41,698 bases of DNA from Mesotaenium endlicherianum (GCA_009602735.1 WELA01011897.1:392717-434414), one strand, 5' to 3'. Positions 17,861 to 28,642 are shown, counted from the first letter of the stretch. Numbers and translations are program-made. The notes: generated from the letters alone by a model not told the origin.

Positions 17861-19890
17861 CGCTGGCGCTGCTGGCGTGTCCAGCACGCGGAACAAGCGG
17901 GGCAGACGCGGCGCCTCCTCCGTGCGACGCCCCTGATCCGGCCCGGCGCGCTTCTGTGCCACCGCTGGGCGTTCGGCTGCCACCAAAGCGTGCTTGCGCC
18001 GTGCGCTGCCGTTTGTTGTGCGGCCTTTAAGTGGCACTGTGCGTGCGCAGCAGACCAAAATGGGGCCGCACGCGGCTGTAGCAGCAGGCGCAGCCGCTGG
18101 TACAGTCGGCAGACGAGCAGCTGGCACACGTGGCGTTAGCGTACCTGGCGCTGGTGCTCCCTGCGCGGACGCACCTGGCGCTGGCGTTCCTGGCGCTGGT
18201 GCTCCCAGCGCGGACGCACCTGGCGTTGGCGTTCCTGGCGCTGGTGCTCCCAGCGCGGACGCACCTGGCGCTGGTGCACCTGGCGCTGGCGCGCTCGGCG
18301 CTGGCGCTCCTGAGCATGCTTGCGCAGTTGCCGGCGCAAGTGCCAGGCTTGCTGGCTCAGCTGTCGGTGCTGGCGCTGCCCCGGCGACCGGAAGGCCGCC
18401 AGGTGGCATTGGCCCACCTGGTACTGGCATCGTGAGATGCGCTGGCTCGGGTCCTCCTGCAGCTGGCGCCTCGGCGAACGCTGGTGCCTCTGGTGGAGCG
18501 GCTGCGAATGCCAACGTTGCTTCGGACGCAGGTGCTTCGGCCGCTGGCGCGAACGCCAGAGCTGGGGCAGGCTTGGCTGTTGGCAGCCTGACAAGTGGCG
18601 CTTCGAGGACGCCCCTGGGCCTGCAAGGTCGCGTCGCCCGACCGGTGTCAGTGTCGGTATCGGCTGCCCCAACCAAGGCACGTGGCGCCCTCCAGGTAGC
18701 GCGCGCGCTCGCCGGGACCCTTGCCACGCTTATCGCGCAGTCCCAAGGGTTTTGTGCGCCGCCAGGGTTTAAGCCCTAGCTGTGCGCAGCCGTGTGCGTG
18801 CTGTCGCAGCTCCGAACGGAGATGCAACCGCACAGCGCGATCGGAGATGTCGCTCCCTGACTCGGGATGACAGTTGCGGCCGCCAGATCTGCGCTGGCTG
18901 GGCCGGACTTCGTGCACGTGCCAAATGGCGGCACGTGTGCGCAGCTGCTGTACGCAGCAGCTGACGTGGCTGCCGTGAGGTGGTCACGTGGCTGGCTGCT
19001 GAGCAAGCCTTGCAGTGCAGTGCGCGGCGTGTGCGGGCGTGTGCAGACATACGCAGGTGTGCAGCTGCCGTCAGGCAAAGTCTCGCCAGCTGCGCACGCG
19101 TCAGGTGCGACGGCTGCTGGTGCGGCTGCCAGGATTGGCGCAGGTGTGGTTGCTGGGGGGCTGCCAAGTGGCGCCTCCCAATTGCTCTTGGGTTGCGGGG
19201 GCTGGTGTCCGGTCCAACATCCAGGTCGGTGTTGGCTGCCTCGGACGCCGCTCGCGACGCCCTCCCCCCGATGCGTGCGTACGCCGAAGCCCCCGTAGCG
19301 CGAATTGCGTCAGCGCGAGGGTTTTGTGCGCAGCCAGGGTTTAAGCCCTGGCTTTGCGCAACCGTGAGCGTGCCGTCGGCGCTCCGCACGGTAATCTGGC
19401 CGCACAGCGCAATCAGGGATGCCCCCTCCTAACTGGGAATGGCGATCGCGGCCGCTGAATCTGCGCTGGCCGTGCCGGACTGCGTGCGCGCGCCACGTGG
19501 AAGGACGTGTGTGCCGCTGGCGTGCACAGCTGCTGGTGTGGCTGCCGAGCTGCGATCTTGTAGCTGGCTGCCCGGCAAGCCTCGCGCAGCCGTGTGAGGT
19601 GTGAGCGGAAGCGTGAGAGCGCAAGTATGCGCGTGGCTGCCGACAAGAGCGGCCTGGCCTGCCGGACACGCGGCAGGTGTCGGCGCATGCTGGACCCTGC
19701 TGCTTGCAGCAGCCAACAGGGTGAGACCCTCCTGGCGTTGCCGGCTGGTGCGCAGATCTACGCACGGAATGGCGACGCGTACGGCGAGGGCCGCGGCAGC
19801 CGTGTGTGCTGCAGACGTGTCACTCAGCTGGCGAGCGCGCCCTGTCGCGACAGCTGTCGATACGCAGACTGCTGGCAGCACTGCTGGCGT
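17861..19890 (-). CDS. Element B: long repetitive Ala/Pro-rich linker between gag and protease
   Basis: About 2 kb of GC-rich sequence whose minus-strand frames (18727-17489, 19389-18769 and the end of the gag frame) encode Ala/Pro/Thr-rich, domain-free protein broken by stops. It contains a 45-bp tandem repeat and a roughly 572-bp tandem duplication, listed separately. Such linkers are unusual between gag and protease of gypsy elements and probably grew by internal duplication. The last part, LALHGMPAVSFAELGVSM onward (about 17800-17520), belongs to the protease N-terminal side. Confidence 0.5.
18163..18300 (-). repeat. 45-bp tandem repeat (15-residue APG repeat)
   Basis: The segment gcgcggacgcacctggcg recurs at 18163, 18208 and 18253, an exact 45-bp period, followed by a degenerate unit. 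On the minus strand each unit encodes the 15-mer GASALGAPAPGTPTP or a near copy. The period is a multiple of three, so the repeat keeps the frame. Confidence 0.85.
18180..19890. repeat. Tandem duplication with a period near 572 bp
   Basis: The block beginning near 18747 (gggttttgtgcg, ccagggtttaagccct, then cgcacagcgc) recurs at 19319 with many differences. 'aagtggcgc' with its flanks at about 18592 recurs at about 19167. At least two diverged units are present, with parts of a third. Confidence 0.7.
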
Positions 19891-20459
19891 CAGTAGTGCG
19901 GCACAGACCAGAGGGGCTGCCGAAGCCTGCGGCTGTGCTGGCGTGTGTGCCGGACCGTCTAGGGGCGCGTCGGGATCTGTAGCGTCTGTGATGCCGGGTA
20001 GCGGGACCGCATGAGCCTGCAGCCTGCCATCTGGCAGCCCGACCGGACGAGTGCAGCGGCTGTTGACGGACATCAGCGCAGAGTGCGCAGGTCTGGCAGA
20101 AGCGTCTGCGCAGACGTCTGCGGCGCTGGTCGCCGTAGCTCTGTTGTGGGGCGGGCGCGTGCGAGGTTGCAGCGCTGCTATAGCGCCAGGTGCCAGCCTC
20201 TGGGGCTGCCACGTGTTGGCGTCGTGAAAGTGCGCAGGAGCTGCGTTGACGCCAGTTGTCGGAGTTGAAGCGTCGGACGACGGGGCGCGTGCGAAGAGGG
20301 CTCCGCACGCGTCGTAATTGTCGGTGGCGATGAGACCGCGGAGTCTGGCAATCTCTGCGTTGGCCTCTACGAGGGCGTCGCTGACGTCGTCGAAATTGTA
20401 GTAATCGGCTCCGGGGGTCAGCGCGGCGTCCATCGTAGCCGAGGCTGCCATCATCGAGG

Positions 20460-21645
20460 GACGTCCACCCGTGCGAGGGTTACGCATGCCCCGAAGTCCT
20501 GCTGCTGGCGCAGGGCCGTCACGAGCACGTCCGTTCTCGACGTCGCGCTTCTTCTGCAAGCATACAATCTGCAGGTGGCCGGCCTTGCCACAGTAGGTAC
20601 AGTCACCGGTCTTGCCATTCTGCGCAATAGTGCAGTTCTGGCAAAAGTGGCCCGTCTTCCCGCAAGACCAACAGGGGTCGCCCGTTGTGGCGGCCATGGA
20701 AATGCGGCCACGCGGAGCCCCGCGCTGCTGGGTCTGCTGGGACCGCTGAGAGCGCTGGGGCTGCTGCTGCTGCTGGGGCTGGCGAGCCGGAGTTGGGCGC
20801 ATGGTCGTGGATGGCAACATCGAAGACTCCTGGCGTACGCCCGTGGATGCGAGGCCAACATGGTCGCTAATGTTGCTCCGTGCGGCGGCCAACCTCTGCT
20901 TCTCGACTGAGAGGTAAGCGTCCTCCAGCAAGTACTTGGAGCCGATGTGGTAGACGAGAGGAGCCATGGCTCGCTCCCTCAAACGTGGCTCTACGGCGCG
21001 CAAGAAGATCTTCGCTGCCTCCCGGTCAGTGACGGTGCCAACGTCTCAGCGAAGGTGCGTCAAGCGGTGGTACATCATGCGGATCGTCTCGTTCTTGCGG
21101 CGGAAGAAGTGGTGCAGCTCGTACACCTTCTCTTCGGTCGCGGCCTGGAACTCCTTCCTGAGGTCGTCCCAGACGGCCTTGACCGGATCAGCGAGGAGGG
21201 TCTCCACTGGGGGTTCCCCAACAGGCTCTGTGCGTGCGTAGATTTCGTCGCCCTTCTCACGGAATGTGTCACGGGCCTCGTAGAGGAGATAGCGCATGAG
21301 CGTATAGAACACGTCGCGCTTAGTGAGCGCGAGCGTCTTAAGCCTCGCGGTCACGAACTCAGCCTCGAACTCTGAGATGGTGTTGTCCAGATCACAGGTT
21401 CCTGGTCTGCCGCTGAAGCGGAAGAGGGAGGACCTGTCAGCCTTGACCTCGTGGTCACCTGCCATGGGATACCAGGAATCATGGTGTGCCCGCTGGGAAG
21501 ACGGCTCAGGGACAATGACAGGAAGCACGAGTGCCGGCTGCTCCCCTTCAGAGGGTTCAGTGACAGTACTGAGATCGGAGTCTGAGTCTTCTCCACTAAC
21601 CCCTTTGTAGTAAGGCTGGTAAGCACGCCCACTACGGGTAGGCAT
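20460..21645 (-). pseudogene. Element B: Gag with two CCHC zinc knuckles
   Basis: Starts at the ATG at 21645, 50 bases from module L. The N-terminal part is acidic, then comes a retrotransposon Gag capsid-like region (RFSGRPGTCDLDNTISEFEAEF, then WDDLRKEFQAATEEKVYELHHFFRRKNE). A TGA at 21048-21046 interrupts it; the same frame continues at DVGTVTDREAAK and REAA-type helices. Two intact C-x2-C-x4-H-x4-C knuckles follow: CWSCGKTGHFCQNC (20673-20632) and CTYCGKAGHLQIVC (20601-20560). A Gln-rich stretch precedes them. Knuckles bind the element's RNA during particle assembly. The TGA could come from a CGA or AGA codon by one transition. Confidence 0.85.
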
Positions 21646-21694
21646 ACGCTGAAGATTCTAATTGCCTGCAGGCAAAGAGAGATCTTTTTAGAAG

Positions 21695-22705
21695 TAAGGA
21701 GTGTGTACTTTCCAGAGTGAGCACCTCAAGACTGTAATCTGGTAGGAAAACAACTAATGAAGTCTGGCCCAAAAGATCATTGAAGGCACATCTTGATCTT
21801 CAAGAGTAGTCCTATGGCAGGGGGTATAAACTGTGACTTTGCTCACCACTTGTGAAGTTCTTCTAGTGATTGGGAGCCAGCAAGGCTTGCTCTTCACAAG
21901 AGAGAGACTAAGTGGTCCTGAAAACACAAGAGATAAAACTGTAAGCTTTACTGATAATCTCTGTGACTTACAACTGGCATAATGGGACTTCTAAAAAGAT
22001 GTTCCTCTAGGGACATCTCTAGCACTTATACTCCTAAAAACCCGGCGTCGTATGCGGTGGATCCAATGCATGTAGTCACTCTAGGAGGCTCTCCTATGTC
22101 CACTAATGTGTACAAGGCATGTACTAGCACTCCTATAGGCTAAGCATGACTCAAACCAATCAAAGCAAAGCACGTAGAATATGCTAAGTGTCTCTCATTG
22201 GTGGAGCTTACCTTGGGTAGTTCTACCTAGATAGCGCCTCAAAAGTGAATTTGAAACTTGAGGAAGCTTCCTCTAGGAGTAGGTGATGCAGTCACCAAGT
22301 TATAGCCTCAATGATGCACTTATACTATGGAAATGCAAGACTTATGTAGTCTAAAGGGCTCGCGGATTTGTGGCACAAAGCTAGGGGTCCTTGAGGTCAC
22401 AAATAGTCAACATTGTCACCTTTGGGTGCATTGAGTCACAAGTTGGCCATTTGGTGTGATTCCGCTAGGTGCCGAAAGGAGTGCGGACTAGATCGCGTCT
22501 ATCTCGCTCGATAATTAACCAAATGACGCGAAACCGGTGCCATTCGGAAGATGCTTCAACGCGCTACACTTTGGTGACTCGGAAATCTAGAGAAGGTCAA
22601 CATATGGATGCGTAAAGTCAACGCAAAGTTGGTCTTCCTAGGTTAATGGTTCACACACGTAGAGCTTGGTTTTGTACGTCAACCTCGACTTAATAAATCA
22701 TGACA
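21695..22705 (-). repeat. LTR module L, right copy (about 1,011 bp)
   Basis: Upstream end of element B on the minus strand, almost identical to 5717-6740. It runs directly into the 50-base gag leader, with no module S and no recognisable primer site complementary to tRNA-iMet. Confidence 0.85.
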
Positions 22706-22710
22706 GTTAT
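22706..22710. repeat. Target-site duplication, right copy (gttat)
   Basis: Partner of 5578-5582; it lies directly outside the TGTCATG end of element B. Confidence 0.8.
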
Positions 22711-22860
22711 AACTCCTCCCGGGATACTTGAGGCATCTCCAAGGAATATTTTCTATTCCCTTGGGTGACAGTAGGCAGCCTTAGCCGCTTAGCTAAAGTC
22801 CTTATGGATAAAAGTATGTGACGTCCCTCCGTCAACAAATGCCCCTCACTTTCCTACCTG
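22711..22860 (-). pseudogene. Chromovirus A: protease N-terminal half
   Basis: Minus strand: AFVDGGTSHTFIHKDFS (active site VDGGTS at 22836-22819), two in-frame stops, then KIFLGDASSIPGGVI, which runs into TKPIEFQLGSG across the element-B insertion. Retropepsins of plant chromoviruses have VDSGATHNF-like sites, so the first Gly in place of Ser is a change. Confidence 0.75.
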
Positions 22861-23147
22861 CAATCATGCAATGCAGTAGAATAGGGGGGACTGACTTTTC
22901 CTGACTTTTGCATTGTTCTCCTGACTTAGCAAAGAAATGTTGGACATCAGGTGGAACAAGATCATCCAGAGTGTGCACTCTCTAGGGATCTATATTGCTG
23001 ATGGTCTCCTTTATCTGTTTGTCTGGCATGCATAGTGAATCCAGTTCAACAGGACCCATAATACCTGCTACCAGGGCAACTAGTGACGACTCACTATCTC
23101 TAGCATCCTCACAGTCAGTAGACTGGATTACTGACTATTGTCGTCTT
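22861..23147 (-). other. Chromovirus A: gag-protease spacer
   Basis: No continuous frame. Short peptides rich in Asp/Glu/Ser fit the linker between Gag knuckle and protease, but cannot be assigned further. Confidence 0.35.
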
Positions 23148-24484
23148 TTAAAGGTTGGTCCTTTCTCTTGACCTTTGGAAGGTGCTTGTCTGGACACTGC
23201 TCTCTGTAGTACCCCAGCTGCTGGCAATGGTAGCAAATAGATTTTGCAGAGGCTCCTCTCGGCTTAGTCCTACCACCACCTCTTTCATAGCCACCTCAAG
23301 AGTATCCACCTCTCCCTCTAGATTGCATAGCATTGTACTCATACTCATACTCATACTCATTACCCTAATTGTCCTCAGCCTGGTCTCCTTCATTTGCATT
23401 GTAAAAATTGTGTGACTTTTTGACAATCTTAGACACCAAAGCATTACTCTCGCGCTTGTGATTGAACTGCTGCTGATCGCAGGCATCAGCGTCCTAGATC
23501 AAGTCAGCCGATTTCTCATACTTCTTTTCAGCAAAATGACCTGAGACCTCGGAATTTTAGCCATACCTGAAGTATGTTATCCTATATCGCTCTGGCAAAT
23601 CTGGCTGCTTCATCATGTTCTCCTGGAAATTTTGAGCAAACTCAGCAACCAAAGTGGTCTGCTTCAGTGTCAAGGAGATCATTGCATAGATAGCTTTCTC
23701 CTGCTGATTGATAACATCAAACTTCTCATGCAGCTTCTTGACAAACTCTACCCAAGTAGGGTCATCGAGTTGTTGAGCCTTACGCTCTTCTTTCCAGTAT
23801 AACCACCAATTCACTGCACTGCCTTTCAGTAGAGCACCAGTGTGCCTGACCTTCTCGTAATCCTGCAGTTCTGGGCAGTTCTTTAGCCACTGCTCAACAT
23901 CAGCGAGAAACTTGATGAGGTAATACTTTTTGTTTTCCTCAGGGTCATAGTCTTGAGGATGTTTTGGCTTAGGCTTACCAGGCCCTCTGCCACCACCACC
24001 AGTGGTTTGAGAACCCAGTTGGTCTCTGTCTCGCAGCAATGCCATCATGATTCTTTTGTCCTCCTGTTGGGACTGATACATGCTCGCCATTTGCAATTGC
24101 ATTTAAACAAATAAGGCTTCCAAATCTACATTCTCAGGTGGTAGCCCATCAAACGCAACAGCAGCAACATTAGCTCAATTAGTAGCAGCTTCGGCATTCC
24201 CGATTGCTGCCCCTCCGGCTATGCTTGTTGCGCTCATTGGCCCTCTCTGCCATCTGCTCTTCCACCGTCCTCTCATCAAGGGCCCTCCTGTTTACTGCCT
24301 TCTCTGCCTCTTTGGCTAAACGCTCATCCTCAGCCAACTGGGCAGCTACTGCAGCAAGACCTGCAGCCTACTTAGCAGCTTCTCGAGCTCCTGCATCATG
24401 CAGCGTTTCCATGTAGGTACGAGGTCCAAAGACGCGACTTTTGTCCCGCCCTTCTACAATGTTATCATTGTCCTCACCCTCCAT
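23148..24484 (-). pseudogene. Chromovirus A: Gag
   Basis: The ATG at 24484 lies 60 bases after the primer site. The N-terminus (MEGEDNDNIVEGRDK) is followed by a TAG at 24371-24369, then in the same frame by a coiled-coil region (QLAEDERLAKEAEKA). The capsid-like core at 24102-23557 is clear: FLADVEQWLKNCPEL, GSAVNWWLYWKEE, WVEFVKKLHEKF. The zinc knuckle (about 23230-23190) reads CYHCQQLGYYREQC, with Tyr where the family has His, so it cannot bind zinc normally. The frame is lost around 23490-23560. Confidence 0.8.
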
Positions 24485-24543
24485 TTCCCGAGAGTTGCTA
24501 GTTTGAGACCTAGTCCTTACCATACACGACTACTGCAATAACT

Positions 24544-24555
24544 GCTCCGATACCA
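24544..24555 (-). other. Chromovirus A primer-binding site
   Basis: The minus strand reads TGGTATCGGAGC, one base after the LTR ends. It is one base from the plant TGGTATCAGAGC primer site, complementary to the 3' end of initiator tRNA-Met. It fixes the LTR end at 24557 and the orientation of A. Confidence 0.85.
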
Positions 24556-24556
24556 C

Positions 24557-25276
24557 TGAAATGAATCGACTTACCAATAGGCGATTAACACTTAATGAAG
24601 ATCTTTATATGAGCGAGTAATCTTTATGGTATGTTCTGTTGACTGATTAAACAGCAAAAGTTAAACGTACTAGCGGTGGACAATACTCGCAAGTCAAATG
24701 CAAGTAAAAGAGCATCAATAATGCAATCAGTAAACTCATACATAAGCAAGGCTAGAAGACAGTGCGTATCAATGGCTTCTCGCCTTGGATTCAGACATCT
24801 CCCAGTAAGCAGTACAAGAGAGTGGCCTTTTTCTTGGATGCCGAACTCGAGACCAATACCTAGCATACATACATGGAATGAGTTTACTGTTCAACGGCAA
24901 GTGCGATGGCACCGCGTACTCGGGAGTTAACCACGTTGGTAGGACCTTGGCTAATCAAATTCACATCATCCCGAATCGCCATCCACCTTAAGGGTGTCAC
25001 TTGGCCACTCATCTAGCACACTATACTTAGATGCATAGCTAGGCAGTTTGCTACTGCCGAGTGCGGCAGCCAGCTGACTGTCAAAGAATATGTCAGCAAG
25101 CTGACCCAAGTCAACAGGCTGACCTAGTGGACTTCAGCCTGCTACTCTCGGCTGAGTCATTTAACTAAGTATGAAGTATCCAGCAGGCCTAAATACAGCA
25201 GACTAAGTATTAACTAAAATTCAGCAGTATTAACTTAATTAACTATTATATCTATCCAATATACTAATTCATTGCA
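24557..25276 (-). repeat. LTR of element A (720 bp)
   Basis: Starts TGCAATGAAT and ends ATTCATTTCA on the minus strand, so the ends are imperfect inverted repeats (9 of 10). A primer site follows it and a polypurine tract precedes it, so it serves both as 5' LTR of A and as 3' LTR of a neighbour. Confidence 0.8.
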
Positions 25277-25291
25277 CTCTCCTCCCCCCTT
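25277..25291 (-). other. Polypurine tract of an upstream A-like element
   Basis: The minus strand reads aaggggggaggagag immediately before the LTR start at 25276. A polypurine tract belongs at the 3' end of an internal region, so another element of the same family lay to the right. Confidence 0.7.
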
Positions 25292-26664
25292 GAAACAACT
25301 TAACGTCCGCGTTCAGGTACGTCTTTTAAGTTTAATGTGTTAATAATAGTTGCCGTAGCGAGTCAAAACACAAGTTTGGACAAACTATCGATTGCAGTCG
25401 GAACAGGGACAGAAAAGACCGATTATTTAGCCGCGGCTCGTTTGCGTTTGTTCAGATTTTCCAGATTCTGCGGTCGGTTGTGAAGCTTGAAGCTCCAAAG
25501 AGGTTTGGTGCTAAGAAGCTCGCGACGGCTCTTCCGTCATTTGGGATTTTGAGGCTGCAAGGTGGTGGGGGTCTGAGCTTATGGGGCTGGGAGGCCGAGC
25601 ATTGCGGGGCTTTGAGAGTTGCGGGGGCGGGGGCAATTGGCAGAGATAGGGAGGNCTTCTGGGCTCGCCACCTGTCCACGTCCCGCCTGTCCCCAGCCCC
25701 CTGCCCATCACCGGGCCTGACTGCACAATAGAGACGGCAGAGCGTGCTCCAAATCGCCAGCAGTACAGAGCCCGGAGGTGTGAGCTAAGGTGCATGACCT
25801 CAGCCCCGGGCCTTCAGCTGCTACTCAAGCCCTGACCCCTGACCCCTGAGCCTGCCCCAAGCCTGCGTGTGCTTGCACCTGTGCGTTGCCAGGTGGCAGG
25901 TCGGCGCTGGCGCTGAGGCTGCTGCTGGCGGGGGTGGCGCAGAAAGTGTCGGCGTCAGCGGGCGTCCAGAGCGGCGAGGAGGTGTGACCTTCCCCTCTCG
26001 GCCCCCCCTCTTTCTCTCCTGGCCCTGCACCCAGGCGTGAACTGGCACACACGTTCGCACCCAACTGTGCACGGCACTACTGCATTCTTGGCCAGCTCAG
26101 GTTCACAGACAGCAAGCACTCAGCTGCTGGCAGCGGTAGGCAGGCTGGCAGGGGAGTTTTGGAGGGGGGGTGTCAGCAAAGGCCAGCAGGCAGCCCGGCT
26201 TATTGCAGTCAGAAGGCTCCTTACTCCTTCTCTGTGTCCCTGTCTCTTTGGTGATCACGGCACTAATCCCCAGTGTCACATGCAGCTGGGCACTGGGTGG
26301 AGCTCGAGTTAGTTTCCCATTACTACGTCTACTAGTGCTTGAGGCAGACGTTTGTCCAGGTAGGGAGGAAGGAAAGGAGGGAGGGAGAGGGAGGGAGGGA
26401 GAGGGAGGGAGGGAGGGCATGGGAGTGAGGGATGGAGTGGGAAGGGGGGAGGGAGTAAGAGGAATTGCCGAGGGAGCACAGGGATGACGAGGGGGTTTCA
26501 AGCTTCCGCGCTTGAGAGCTTGTCTCTCAGGGTTTGAGCATTTTAAGGTTTATAGAAATGGCAGGGTTTATCATCAACTTCCCTGGAAAAAAAAAGGGAG
26601 TTTGGAACAAGTAAACCCCAGAGGCATTCTTGCATCTCAGGGTATTGGGGAGGGAGCGGTCGGA
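25292..26664. other. Element remnant, then GC-rich unrecognised DNA
   Basis: 25292-25440 looks like the 3' end of an internal retrotransposon region. From about 25440 the base composition jumps to GC-rich, with an N near 25654, a tandem 'cctgacccctgacccctgagcc' stretch near 25825 and a GGGA-rich purine tract at 26360-26460. No gene is supported. The TGCCANNTGGCA palindrome at 25887-25898 links this segment in style to the host gene region at 36600-41600. 26520-26664 is AT-richer and abuts the truncated end of element C. Confidence 0.4.
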
Positions 26665-27150
26665 GAGACTCGTAAATCTACTATCATGATCACTTATGAT
26701 CTCTTTAGGCATGCCATGCAACGTGAACACGTGATCATTGAAGAGACGAGCGGTCTCTTTTGCATCAAGTGATGGTTTAGTGGCCACAAAGTGCGCCATC
26801 TTAGTGAAACGATTGACAATCGTCAACACCCCATTGTGTCCCCTTTCGGTGGTAAGCAATCTCACGACAAAGTCAAGACTAAAGGTTTCCCACGGGGCAC
26901 CCGCAAGTTCCAATGGACGCAACTTCCCAGCCGGCAACGCGTTGCTTGGCTTGTTCCTCTGACAAAGTTGCACAGTTGGTGATGTACTCGGTAACATCAA
27001 CTTTGAGGGACGGCCACGTGTACCCTCAGCGCAAAGCGTGTATGATTTTGGTAATATCATGATGACCCGAGTAAGGAGAGTCATGCGCTTCCCGTAGTAG
27101 CACATCTCAGACCACAATGCGCCCATTGTGCCATCAAAATCCCGTCTCAA
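26665..27150 (-). pseudogene. Element C: integrase, truncated
   Basis: Gypsy integrase core: LELAGAPWETFSLDFVVRL carries the first catalytic Asp. Then come HNGVLTIVNRFTKMAHFVATK and LHGMPKEIISDHDSRFTS with the second. Homology stops right after DSRFTS, so the Glu and the C-terminal domain are absent. Upstream, the zinc-binding region (27000-27180) is in several frames. Confidence 0.85.
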
Positions 27151-27299
27151 ATGTATAGTTTGAGAGTTCTTTCCTTTTATCCATACTGCCCATCATTAGC
27201 CCTACAGGGTTGAAGACAATACCAGGTGATCGTATAGCCCTCTGTAATCATTTGATGCAGGTCGATTGAGTCAAAAGCAGCTATGCTATCCAAACAGGG

Positions 27300-27868
27300 T
27301 TTGCCCACGTCACCGGGCTGTTTGACATTTGTCTGGGGCGGTACAGCAAAATAAAGGGTGGCCGCCCTCAAAACCTGACCATTTGGCTCCGCAACCCCTG
27401 CTATGGGCCCCAAGAGCTAGGCAACTGGAGGGGAGATTCGACTTAGCGAGTCGGCAACATTGTTGCGACCAGGGCGATACGCCCAAGTAAAGTGGAATTG
27501 TTGGAAGAACTTGGACCATCGCGTCTCTAGCCTTGAGAGCGTTGGCTGGATTTGAAAGAAGGTATTTGAGCAGATATCCGTAACCTCTGTGAAACCCTTG
27601 CAGCCTTCCAAATAACACCGCCAAATTTTTGAAGCGTATATAATTGCCGAGAGCTCTTGCTCTGTCATTGAGTAGTTTTGTTTGGCAGGTGTCAGCTTTT
27701 GACTCTCGAACTAATAGGCTGGCCGGCCTGCAGCGGATTAGCCCCTATCCCAACACCGGACGCATCTGCAACTATCTCGTAAGGCAGATTTGGATCGGCC
27801 AATGTGAGAACCGGCGCATAAGTAAGGGCATAGGAAATGCGCTCAAACGCAAACCACGTGTTCGCATT
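27300..27868 (-). pseudogene. Element C: RNase H
   Basis: TEQELSAIIYASKIWRCYLEG, then RLETRWSKFFQQFHFTWAYRPGRNNVADSLSRISP (27668-27417) is the C-terminal part of a gypsy RNase H, ending in the family's ADxLSR signature. The N-terminal part at 27700-27868 is out of frame. Confidence 0.75.
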
Positions 27869-28642
27869 TCAAAAAAACGGCACATTTGTCCTTGTCAGCG
27901 CACTGAGTGGCGCGGCCATCACTGAAGAACATTGCATAAATTTACGAAAGTAATTAGCAAACCCAAGAAATGAACAATCGGTATGTACGTCTTTCGGGAC
28001 GGGCCAATCCACGACGCATGCGACCTTGGTTGGGTCAGGGCAAACCCCTTTCAAAACCAATATGTGTTCGAGGTCCAACACTTCATCCTTTAAGAAAGAA
28101 CACTTTTTGAGCTTAGCATACAGCTATTGCTCACAAAAGATTTGCAACACCAATTCCAGGTGCTTGAGCCTTGTAATGCTCGGCCTCCTTCTTTGAATAA
28201 ACAAGAATATTGTTAAGGTAAACCTGGACGAACTTACTCAAGTACAATCTAAACACATCGTTCATCGTGCTTTGGAATGTAGCAGGTGCATTAATAAGTC
28301 CAAAACTTACGACTTTGTAGTAGAGTTGACCAATAGGCGTAAAAAACATGTCTTGGGAACGTCCTTTGGTGTGACTTAAATTTGATGATAGCCTTGCGCT
28401 AGATGAAGTGAGGAGAACACCTGTGCTCCCTGTAACGAATCAAACAAATCATCAATGTGTGGCAACAAATAGAGGTTCTTGATCGTTATATCGTTCACCG
28501 TGCGATAATCCATGCACAGACGAAGGGTCCCATCTTTCTTTTGAACAAAGACTTTGGGCGCCCTCAATGGAGAAGAGCTTGGCTCAATCCATCCTTTTGC
28601 GAACAATTCGGCAATTTGGGTCTTCATTTCTTCCAGCTCCAA
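27869..28642 (-). pseudogene. Element C: reverse transcriptase, catalytic aspartates replaced
   Basis: [39 protein letters not shown], then [13 protein letters not shown], where the first catalytic Asp is His. Then SFGLINAPATFQSTMNDVF and KFVQVYLNNILVYSKKE, where the DD pair is NN (both codons changed G to A). Then SFLGFANYFRKFMQ. All three catalytic acids are gone. Confidence 0.85.

Larger units (their letters stand above)
5582..22705 (-). mobile_element. Element B: Ty3/gypsy element with C5-methyltransferase and PHD finger
   Basis: A 17.1-kb insertion in the protease of element A, bounded by gttat duplications. Minus-strand order: LTR module L (22705-21695), gag, zinc knuckles, repetitive linker, protease, VTP repeats, cytosine-C5 methyltransferase, RT, RNase H, integrase, PHD finger, polypurine tract, module S, segment T, then a LINE-fused second copy of the integrase end, polypurine tract, S, L and S. 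The L copies at the two ends look about 97% alike by eye, so the insertion is younger than A. Domestic function of this copy is unlikely: it has nonsense codons in gag and RT/RNase H, frame breaks around the methyltransferase, and a solo LTR in the protease. Confidence 0.85.
2216..25276 (-). mobile_element. Element A: decayed Ty3/gypsy chromovirus, interrupted by element B
   Basis: Read on the minus strand, the order is LTR (24557-25276), tRNA-iMet-type primer site (24544-24555), gag (24484-23148), protease (22860-22711, then 5577-5447), RT, RNase H, integrase and chromodomain, ending near 2216. This is the standard chromovirus order. The protease is cut by the 17.1-kb insertion of element B, and the two halves read on in one frame when B is ignored. 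Stops, frameshifts and catalytic substitutions occur in every domain, so A is long dead. I cannot find a matching 3' LTR left of 2216; it is either lost or too diverged to see. Confidence 0.85.
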
